DNA from: Rhipidocladum racemiflorum
Taxonomy: Eukaryota > Streptophyta > Magnoliopsida > Poales > Poaceae
Direction of reading: 5' to 3'
Length of the DNA: 64,000 bases
NCBI GenBank assembly: GCA_036346355.1
Contig: CM070576.1
Coordinates: 12,383,558 to 12,447,557, forward strand
In this document: in pieces, positions 56,648-64,000 of the stretch
Layout of the letters: every line of letters starts with the position of its first letter
Position numbering within the stretch: the first letter of the stretch is position 1
The notes under the pieces: generated by a model
What the model saw: the letters and a program-made list of their open reading frames with translations, nothing else
The model's database searches: none
What the model was told of the DNA's origin: nothing
Made by a program: the position numbers and the translations under genes

Positions 56648-57230
56648 TGTGGGATGTCCGAGATAGGGGTCCCGCAAGTGGGGCCTGTACCCGACTGGGC
56701 TAGACGGGCGGAGCAGTAGGCCCAAAGCCCAGAAGCGCCACGACGAACCCGGAGGAGGTTTCGACTTGTTCCCCAAGGCAACTCCCGATCCTTCGGGGAA
56801 GCTTCACGCCACGCCCAAACAACCCGCCAAAAGCGGAGCATGCAGCCTGACATTCGCAGAGCCTGCAGGCTCTGGGACCTGACAGGGCGGCAGGCGCGGG
56901 TCGGGGAAAAGCACAACCACCTCTCCAAGACGTAGTGCGCCATAGCTGACGAAGGAAAAGTACGTGTTGGTGAGGCCACCATGTTGAGGGCCAGGTGGCG
57001 CCCATCTATCATGTATCCTTCCCCCAATATATAAGGGGAGGAGGGAGAAACAATAAAGGAGAGACGCTCATATATCCAAGAACACAGGACTAGGGTATTA
57101 TCTCCTCCGAGAGAGCCCGAACCTGTCTAAACACTGATTGCCCTCGCATCCTGTGTTACCATCAAGCTCAGATCCCGCACGAATCCCCTAGAATCACAAA
57201 TCTCATTGCCAGCGAAAACGATCGTCGACA
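56648..57230 (+). repeat. 3' LTR of Tat-4 (583 bp)
   Basis: It begins TGTGGGATGTC and ends ATCGTCGACA. It aligns end to end with 45104-45683, with about 17 substitutions and a 3-base length difference near 56945. Confidence 0.93.
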
Positions 57231-57235
57231 CCAGG
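57231..57235. other. Target-site duplication of Tat-4, right
   Basis: CCAGG, identical to the left copy. Confidence 0.9.
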
Positions 57236-58739
57236 GTTTGATGTATGACTCAGAGAAACCTTTGTTCCCGGGCTGCAAGTCCAAATATACAAGGTTGTCA
57301 TCTGTGTTGGAACTGCTGAAATTAAAGGCAAGCAACGGTTGGTCCGATAAGAGTTTCACGGCGCTATTGGGCCTGTTAGCGAACATGCTTTCAGAGGAAA
57401 ACAAGTTGCCGACAGCCACCTACAAAGCCAAGAAGGTTATTTGTCCCTTAGTATTGGAAGTAGAAAGAATAGCTGCCTGTCCGAATGATTTATCCTCTAC
57501 CGCAAAGAGTATGCAAACTTGCATGTATGTCCGATACGCAATGCATCCGGGTACAAGCGTAAAGATAGATCAGATGATGATGATGAGTGCATCGAGGTGA
57601 AGAAATGACCTCCATCTAAGGTGGTGAGGTATCTGCCTATAATCCCTCGTCTGAAACGTTTGTTTTCAAACCCAAAAGAGGCAAAACTGCATTGGTGGCA
57701 CTCGAATGAGCGCAAGAAAGATGGAACGATAAGGCACCCTGCTGATTCCACCCAGTGGAGAAACATTGATAGGAGGTTTGAAGAATTCACATCGGATCCG
57801 AGAAATATAAGGTTTGGATTGAGTACAGACGGAATGAATCCTTTCGGCAGCATGAGCAGTGGTCATAGCACTTGGCTTGTGAATCTTTGTATATACAATC
57901 TTCCTCCTTGGTTGTCTTTGAAGCGGAAGTACATTTTTTTTGTCTATACTCATCTAAGGCCCAAAGCAACCTAAAAACGATATTGATGTGTACCTAGCAC
58001 TATTGGTGGAAGATCTGAACACGTTGTGGGCTCCTGGGGTAAAGGTATGGGATGCTCACAAACGAGAGTATTTCACTTTGCATTGCCTATTATTCTGCAC
58101 CATAAATGATTATCCTGCCCTTGCTAACCTATCGGGGCAAAGTACAAAAGGAGCCAAAGCCTGCACTCACTGCTTGCATGCTACCGAGAGTGTGTGGCTG
58201 AATCACTCACGCAAAATCGTGTACATGCGTCACCGTAGGTTCCTTTGGAGGAATCACCCATACCGCAAGATGAAGAAACAATTCAACAGAACGACTGAAG
58301 ATGGATTAGCTCCAAAGCATTTAAGCAGGACAGACATTCATGATATGGTTAAGAACTTGGATGTTGCTCTTGGAAAGGGACGTCAATCGAGGACCCGTGA
58401 GAAGAGCATGTGGAAGAAGAGATCAATATTTTGGGAACTACCTTATTGGGAACACCTACAAATTCGGTACTGCATCGACGTGATGCATGTAGAGAAGAAT
58501 GTATGTGATAGCTTGATTGGTCTCTTACTGAAAATTAAGGGCAAAACAAAGGACGGTATCAACTCACGGCTTGACTTGGTTGATATGGGCATCAGACCTG
58601 AGTTAGCACCGAAAGAGACGATAAAGGCCGAACTTATTGCGAACCTGCTTGCTACACTTTGTCCAAGGCCGAGAGAACTGAACTGTACCAGTACTTGCAT
58701 GGTGTTAAAGTTACGTCCGGTTACTCGTCCAATATGAAT
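57236..58739 (+). pseudogene. CACTA-1 transposase, TNP2 core
   Basis: It continues the transposase from 45103. The first frame has PLFPGCKSKYTRLSSVLELL (about 57256) and a frameshift near 57490. The next frames carry LKRLFSNPKEAKLHWWHSNE (about 57652), the core motif FGLSTDGMNPFGSMS (about 57810, with the presumed catalytic Asp), IYNLPPWLSLKRKYIFF, and, after another shift near 57960, VWDAHKREYFTLHCLLF and a zinc-binding-like GAKACTHCLHAT segment. It ends at SGYSSNM near 58735, where CACTA-2 begins. Several frame changes make it non-functional. Confidence 0.85.
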
Positions 58740-59803
58740 CACTACTACAAAACTGCACATAGGAGACGCCCTATCAGTGGCGGTTTTTCAGTTGAAACCA
58801 GTGCGAGGATCATCAGTGGCGGTTTCTATTTCGAACCGCCACAGATAATCGACTATCAGTGGCGGTTCTTAATTACAACCGCCACAAATACTTAGAGCAC
58901 TATCAGTGGCGGTTCTACCCACAAACCGCCACTGATAATGTGATTATTTGTGGCGGTTTTTATTAAAAACCGTCACTGATTATTGGTGACTATTTGTGGC
59001 GGTTCAAAGTAAAAAACCGTCACTGATAATGTGCCTATTTGTGGCGGTTTTAATTTAAAACCGTCGCAGAAAATGTTATCTGTGGCGTTTGGAGTTTAGA
59101 ACCGCCATAAATAATTTTCCCTATAAATACTACTCGCTTCAGCCCTCTACAGGAGCTCATGGTCATCTTCCTCCCCGACAAGAAAGCAGAGTTCCAAGAT
59201 TTGAGATTTTGTTTGCAAGGAATCTTGAGCTTTTACTTCCTAAGGTTGTTCCAAGGCGAGTAATTTGTTCTCCTCTCTTCATTTGTGGTGATGTAGTTGC
59301 AATTTAATGTTTAGATCTAGTTTATTTAAGATTGTCCTCTCTTCAATTGCAAAGTTTAGATTCAATTTTTTGTTATTTACCTAGCATTTTGTAGATTAAT
59401 TTATCTAGATGATGAATTTGTTGCCTTGATCCATTAGATTAATTGTTGTCTACCTTTTTTAGACGACAAATTATGGCAAGCATATATTAAATTTATTTAA
59501 TTAAGATTGTTGGATATTAATAAACATTAAATTTAATTAATATGGTAGATAGGTGATCATGAAGTTGCCTTGCATTTTGAGATGATGAATTGTCTAGCTC
59601 CTTGAGAGGATAAATTTAATTTTGGCTATGCATAGTACTTAAGAGTTGTTTCTAATTACCATTAATTTTCTTACCGTTAGTGCATGCATATACATCTTGC
59701 TCTCCATTAGTGGCTATTGTTAGCTCACTTTTATCAGTGATGGTTTAATTAAGGTTCTACTCTCTTCAAATGCAAAAATAATATTTAATTTGTTTTTATT
59801 AAC
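58740..59803 (+). mobile_element. CACTA-2: 5' end of a second CACTA transposon
   Basis: The terminus CACTACTACAAAACTG at 58740 shares only its first ten bases with the CACTA-1 terminus, and its subterminal repeats are different (GGCGGTT type), so it is another family. The 3 bp before it are AAT. After the repeats comes a leader (59115-59260) with a donor-like AAGGCGAGTAA and an AT-rich intron-like stretch to 59803. The Sirevirus begins there, and no transposase is reached. Confidence 0.8.
58770..59110. repeat. CACTA-2 subterminal hairpin array
   Basis: Seven inverted pairs of TCAGTGGCGGTT or TTTGTGGCGGTT with AACCGCCACTGAT or AACCGTCACTGAT follow each other about every 40-47 bp, starting at about 58811, 58855, 58900, 58947, 58990, 59036 and 59080. 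Each pair can form a stem with a short loop. Confidence 0.85.
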
Positions 59804-59832
59804 TGTAGGATCGAAGTATACGAATATAGCAA

Positions 59833-60220
59833 AGAAGTCATCTACAGATTCATTAGGTTTCATCTCAAAACGCATGTATTCTTTTTTGTAAATATCTTGG
59901 CGAACCTCTTTGACAGTGTTAGAACCCTCATGGTAATCACAAAGAGATTTCCATACCTCATATGCGGATCGAAGATGAACCACACGATCAAAGTCGCTGC
60001 GTCCCAAGCCTTGGATGATCAAGTTACGCGCCTTGCTATTTGCTTCAACATGTGTGCGATTGGTGTCGTTGACGTTGTCGTTTGCAGGGACTTCATATGG
60101 CTTGTAAACCTTCTCCCAAATTGTGAAGCCCTGTGCTTGGATGAACGCCTCCATCTTGGCCTTCCAAAACTGAAAATCAACACCATCGAACACACATGGT
60201 TTTGTCGAATAACGATCCAT
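59833..60220 (-). pseudogene. gag: Sire-1 gag, N-terminal part
   Basis: The ATG at 60220 starts MDRYSTKPCVFDGVDFQFWK, the typical Copia gag beginning. The following region has GLGRSDFDRVVHLRSAYEVW and VRQDIYKKEYMRFEMKPNES. The frame then runs at VDDFF into the LTR remnant, so about 130 gag residues remain. It would normally continue with a zinc knuckle and pol. Confidence 0.8.
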
Positions 60221-60255
60221 TGATCTAATCACCGATAAAGATAGATTAGAAAAAA

Positions 60256-60271
60256 CCTTGCTCTGATACCA
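60256..60271 (-). other. Primer-binding site of the Sirevirus
   Basis: On the minus strand TGGTATCAGAGCAAGG lies two bases after the LTR end. It is of the initiator Met-tRNA type. Confidence 0.85.
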
Positions 60272-61042
60272 CTTGTAGGATCGAAGTATACGAATATAGC
60301 AATCAGAGGGGGGTGAATGATTGTGCGGAAGCTAAAACCAAATTCTTGATCTATTAAAAGTACACCCCAAAACAGAACCAAATAATTGCCTCGTTTTCGA
60401 CAAAAACAGAATGATAGAGGTTTGGTAAAACGCGAATTACTGGAGATCCAGCCGTCGAAACGATCTGAAATTTGGACACAAGAAACTAGATTCCAATACG
60501 AATCAAACTCAAAAAGAATCAGCTCGATCGGACTTACGGATCAAAAGTTACGAGCTTTGCAAGCTTGCTGATCCAGAACTTGACGAGAATCAATCTAATC
60601 AAAACTTCAAGATTAAACAAGAACGACAAGAGATTGATCAATTAGACTTTGAGAAACACTAGATCAATACCCTAGAAAGGTTTTTGAAGGATCAAATCAA
60701 GATGAAACTCAACGATCAAAAACTAATCTAGAATTAGAACAAGCATGCAAACAAGAACCAAAACAGAAAACACTGTAGCGACGTGGTTACTGTAGCACGC
60801 AAAAGTCTTGGAAGAATTGATCTTTATTTCTTGTCTAAAATACTCTCATCAAAAGAGTACAAACCCTAAAACCAAGCTCAAAGCTTGATGCGCTCAGCTC
60901 TACTTGGTGCCTTTCAACATGAGACCCCCCACCTATTTACAGCACCAACCCACACGGAGGTCGGAATCCGAGTCCTAGTCCCTCGAAGGAATCCGTATCC
61001 AACTCAACTCTACTTGGCCCAACCTGGCCGAGTAAAACTCTT

Positions 61043-61165
61043 GCACGCGTATGGCAACCCTACCATACTCACGTGACTAACACTTTGCACGCGTATGGCC
61101 ACCTGCCATACTCACGTGACTAACACTTTGCACGCGAATGACCTCCTGCCATTCTCACGTGACTA
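61043..61165. repeat. Hairpin repeats in the Sirevirus LTR, three units
   Basis: GCACGCGTATGGC or GCACGCGAATGAC and CCATACTCACGTGAC (third unit CCATTCTCACGTGAC) alternate at 61043, 61087 and 61130, about 43-44 bp apart. Each unit can fold into a hairpin with CACGTG at its base. Such palindromic repeats are a known feature of Sirevirus LTRs. Confidence 0.75.
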
Positions 61166-61650
61166 ACCATTCTTCATGTGCACCATTCTCTTAGCCCGAA
61201 TGTCCCGCATGACATCCTTGACCACCAAGACCTCAGTTCCTCCTGAACCTAGTCCCGAACCTCAGTTCCTCCATGAACCTAGTTCCGGTCCCGTCATCGA
61301 CCACATTCGTCTTCGAGCAATACCTGTACATGAACAAACCACAAAACAAATCCGAGCACAAGTCCACGACTTGACTCAATGTCAATCCATGCAACTACTC
61401 ACATGAGCATTGCATAAAGTCCACTTCAAAAGAAGTATCATGAAATTATCACAAATTTCATAATCTCAAAATCAAATTCAAATTTCAATCTCAAAATCGC
61501 TCAAAAACCCATTCACGACGGACCAAAAAAAAATTTGGTCCGGCGTACATGTAAAACTTACTGTTTTTCAATAACTTGGTTTGGCACAACAACCTTAAAA
61601 AACACATTTACGACAGACCAGAAAAGTTGGTCTGTCGTACATGGGAAAAC

Positions 61651-61898
61651 GAGGTTGTCAAAAGCATGTTTACAAAGGACCAAGAAAGTTGGTCTGTTGT
61701 ACATGGGAGAATGAGGTTGTCAAAAGCATGTTTACAAAGGACCAAGAAAGTTGGTCCGTCGTACATGGGAGAATGAGGTTGTCAAAAGCATGTTTACAAA
61801 GGACCAAGAAAGTTGGTCTGTTGTACATGGGAGAATGAGGTTGTCAAAAGCATGTTTACAAAGGACCAAGAAAGTTGGTCCGTCGTACATGCAAAACT
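61651..61898. repeat. 62-bp tandem repeat, four copies, in the Sirevirus LTR
   Basis: Copies start at 61651, 61713, 61775 and 61837 with GAGGTTGTCAAAAGCATG. The site GGTCTGTTGTACATG in copies 1 and 3 reads GGTCCGTCGTACATG in copies 2 and 4. Related single units flank the array (about 61600 and 61930). Confidence 0.92.
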
Positions 61899-62121
61899 TA
61901 CTGGTTTTTGAGGAAAATTGAGTTTGGCTCAATGAGTTCAAAAGCATGTCCACGACAGACCAACAAAGTTTGTCCGTCGTAGATGGGAAACTTACTGTTT
62001 CTTGAAATCTTGGTCCGGCGCAAAAGCGAAACTTACTGCTTCTTGTCAAATTGACAAAACACATGAACAAACATATTTGCAAATTCAATTCTAAGCTAAT
62101 TTTTCAGCACATGATTTCACA

Positions 62122-63254
62122 ATCTCCCCCTTGATGAAAACATTGGCAACACCACTTAGAATTGAACATTTGGCATTCACTTTACAAAAGATTTTGAAAT
62201 CCAAAGGATCAAGGACCAAAAAAGAAAACACAGAATTCCCCCTTTGACCAAAATGCAAAACAAAATCTCCCCCTGAGAAGGAAAATGTGTGTGAATGTGC
62301 AATGTGTCCAAGAATTCCAAACTTCTCCCAAAATCCTCAAATTTCCAAAAACAACTCCCCTTTTTCTTCTCCCCCTTTTTCCTTAAACTTTTCAACGATT
62401 CCCAAATTTCTCCCCCTTTGACAATGGATTCATCAAGAGCACAAGAGAGAGAACAGATTCAAAATTTTTCTTAAAATAATGATTTCACAAAGAGAAACAA
62501 GGAAGTGCCAAGATAGGAAAAGATGAGCTCATTCGATCATATAACCTTATATATCATATAATATGCAAAATACATGATCTTGATGTGATTTTAACAAGTT
62601 AGGGAATGACATGCATCTCAACCTCAATTGAGTCAATTATAGCCAAATACTAAGCAAAACCTTTAGTTGAAAAACAAAGGCTCAAAGTTGAAGCAAATAA
62701 CAAATCAGGGCGAGCAAGTAGTTTCGACTCCAATCTAGTGGACCAATTTAATCTTTAAACAGTAAACTGCATGTGGCATGCTTGAAGCATACTTCTTTTA
62801 TTTCCTTGGAGTGGCATGCTTGAAGCATACATCTTGTCTTTTGAGGGAATGGCATGCTTGAAGCATACATCTTATCTTTTAGGGAAAGCATCCTGAAGCT
62901 CATAACTTGAGGCTTTTGCTTTTAACAACCCTTTTTTATTGATTCCCTTTTTCTTTTCTTTTTCTTTGATTGTAAACATGCAAAAATGATTAAAAGGTCT
63001 TATGAAAGAGTAAAGTTGAAAACACACTTGCTTCATAGCCCAAATTTGTCAAGAAGATTCAATATCAAGCCTAGAAGAGTGAGATATCACAGAGTATTTA
63101 GCTATAGGCAATCAGTCCAGGGAATTCCGCAATGTCATTCTTAGTTCAAATGAGACAATTTAGATTATCATATATTAGCTCAATTATATAGTATATAAAG
63201 AAATATGATAAAGTGAGCTCATCAAGTGAAAGAACTTGGCAAAGAAACTCCCCC
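62122..63254 (-). other. Sire-2 region between pol and the 3' LTR: multiple polypurine tracts and short repeats
   Basis: On the minus strand, purine tracts of the AAGGGGGAG or AGGGGGAGA type occur near 62122, 62235, 62265, 62410 and 63248. Three direct repeats TGGCATGCTTGAAGCATAC lie at 62774, 62812 and 62850 (38 bp apart), each containing an inverted ATGCTT/AAGCAT. Repeated polypurine tracts before the 3' LTR are known for Sireviruses. No intact frame is seen here. Confidence 0.65.
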
Positions 63255-64000
63255 TCAAAACAATCCCATTGGATGAACAATTCCAAGTTCTCCCCGAATA
63301 AAAGCAAAACGAGAAGAAGACAAAGGTTTTGTGAAAATGTCTGCCAATTGATGTTCAGTATCCACATGATGAAGCACAATGTTGCCTTTTTCAACATGAT
63401 CTCTAAGAAAGTGAAATCTGATGTCAATATGTTTTGTTCTTGAATGTTGCACAGGGTTCTTAGCAATGCAAATTGCACTAGTGTTATCACACGTAAGAGG
63501 AACACTATCCAAAATAACCCCATAATCTTTAAGTGTAGCTACTATCCAAAGAATTTGAGAACAACAACTAGCGGACATCCACATATTCAGATTCAAAGAG
63601 CTGATTGTGCAAATGTAAGATTGCTTTCTAGATGACCATGCAATGAGAGAATTTCCCAAGAAGTGACATGAACCAGAAGTGCTTTTCCTATCAATTCTAC
63701 ATCCTCCAAAATCAGCATCAGAAAAAGATCTCAAACTAATGCATGAGGAAGCAGAAAGCCAAATGCCAAAATCTTGAGTTCCATGAAGATACCTGAAAAT
63801 CCTTTTGACAGCTTGTCGATGTGAAGCACGTGGGGAAGCTTGAAAACGAGCACACAAGCATACAGCAAATTGTATATCCGGCCTTGATGCAGTGAGGTAC
63901 AAAAGTGAACCTATCATGCTTCTATATTCCTTTTGATCAACCTGCTCACCATCTTCATCAGGGTCAAGTGCGCAAGTGCTCTCCATGGGTGTCATGATTG
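63255..64000 (-). pseudogene. pol: Sire-2 pol: end of RT and RNase H (Copia)
   Basis: The frame enters from beyond the window and ends HPMGLF and stop at 63255. It has the Copia RT-RNase H signatures YRSMIGSLLYLTASRPDIQF, FSDADFGGCRIDRKSTSG, DNTSAICIAKNPVQHSRTKH and HHVDTEHQLADIFTKPL. Between about 63625 and 63580 the normal E-S-E-Y-V segment is displaced to another frame by two compensating indels, so the catalytic Glu is lost in the main frame. The rest of pol and gag lie to the right of the window. Confidence 0.85.

Larger units (their letters stand above)
45104..57230 (+). mobile_element. Tat-4: complete Tat-clade Ty3 retrotransposon (12.1 kb)
   Basis: Both LTRs, the primer site, gag, protease, RT, dual RNase H, integrase, a 5-kb downstream spacer with antisense genes, tandem repeats and a polypurine tract are all present, and a 5-bp duplication flanks the whole. 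The LTRs differ at roughly 17 places by eye in about 580 bp (near 3%). With the commonly used grass LTR rate this suggests an insertion about one million years ago. Pol has two nonsense codons and frame changes, so this copy is now defective. Confidence 0.93.
43067..58739 (+). mobile_element. CACTA-1: TNP2-type CACTA transposon, split and incomplete
   Basis: The left terminus is CACTACTACAGAGAGGC at 43067, flanked by TAA. It is followed by subterminal repeats of the ACCGTCTGTGATG type, an intron-bearing leader and the transposase (44695-45103, resumed at 57236). Tat-4 (45104-57230) is inserted in the transposase and CACTA-2 (from 58740) interrupts it again. The right terminus of CACTA-1 lies outside the window. 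Confidence 0.85.
59804..62121 (-). mobile_element. Sire-1: Sirevirus deletion derivative
   Basis: Read on the minus strand it has a full LTR (62121-60274), a primer site, the start of gag, and then the last 29 bases of an LTR (59832-59804). All of pol and nearly all of the 3' LTR are missing. TTAAC (59799-59803) borders it in CACTA-2. Confidence 0.75.
60274..62121 (-). repeat. Sirevirus LTR shared by two copies (1848 bp)
   Basis: On the minus strand it starts TGTGAAATCATGTGC after a purine tract (62122-62135) and ends TTCGATCCTACA (60274) before the primer site. It is therefore the 3' LTR of the copy to the right and the 5' LTR of the derivative to the left. It contains hairpin repeats (61043-61165) and a 62-bp tandem array (61651-61898). 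Confidence 0.8.

Noticed and set aside
56158..56666. Long repeated frames on both strands (HEPKNYGMPHEG and VAEWYPHPFTVRG types)
   Set aside because: Explained by the exact 93-bp tandem repeat, whose period is a multiple of three; no start context or family.
61650..61900. Possible CRISPR-like array from regularly spaced repeats
   Set aside because: Units are contiguous 62-bp tandem copies without unique spacers, in a plant retrotransposon LTR.
61576..62088. Repeated frames in the Sirevirus LTR
   Set aside because: Follow from the 62-bp repeats; they shift phase between copies and have no independent support.

Overview
The window looks like repeat-dense, pericentromere-like heterochromatin of a grass, most probably Oryza or a close relative. 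The reasons are a RIRE3/RIRE8-like (Tekay) retrotransposon with an extra ORF0 before gag, Tat-clade elements with antisense genes, a Stowaway MITE with the CTCCCTCCGTTTC terminus, CACTA transposons and a Sirevirus. I found no ordinary host gene, tRNA or rRNA. Nearly every base that can be assigned belongs to a transposable element, and most coding regions carry stops or frameshifts. Species cannot be decided from the sequence alone.

Layout. (1) 1-649 unassigned. (2) Tat-1, a Ty3/Tat retrotransposon on +, runs ~650-6127 and resumes at 14257-18428. It is split by Tekay-1 (6128-14256), which has lost its integrase and 3' LTR and itself carries a Stowaway MITE (10760-11000). The far end of Tat-1 holds an antisense plant-mobile-domain gene that abuts a reverse-strand LTR fragment (18429-18704). 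(3) Tekay-2, 18705-30111, is complete from LTR to LTR, but its 3' LTR is followed by a second PBS and a truncated ORF0 (to 30524), so it is a shared-LTR tandem. (4) Tat-2, 30525-37466 on -, keeps its 5' LTR and pol but has lost its 3' LTR. (5) 37467-40004 holds LTR-like debris. (6) Tat-3, ~40005-42401, keeps only an antisense gene and the 3' LTR. (7) CACTA-1, 43067-58739, is a TNP2-type transposon whose transposase is split by Tat-4 (45104-57230, flanked by a perfect CCAGG duplication). (8) CACTA-2 begins at 58740 inside the CACTA-1 transposase. (9) From 59804 to the window end lie Sirevirus sequences on -: a deletion derivative (partial gag + PBS) and a second copy (pol) that share one 1.85-kb LTR.

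How the parts relate. The window is a layered nest: CACTA-1 contains Tat-4 and CACTA-2, and CACTA-2 contains the Sirevirus; Tat-1 contains Tekay-1, which contains the MITE. The retroelements encode the usual gag, protease, reverse transcriptase, RNase H and integrase set. The Tat elements add a second RNase H and, between pol and the 3' LTR, genes on the opposite strand. Three of these antisense genes have their own TATA box about 95-160 bp before the ATG.

Most interesting signals: (a) a split acidic reading frame inside the long Tekay LTR, with a GC-AG-type intron and the same in-frame splice and stop in two diverged copies; (b) repeated antisense genes with their own promoters in Tat elements; (c) arrays of short palindromes in the Tekay LTRs; (d) several rearrangements whose breakpoints can be read to within a few bases.
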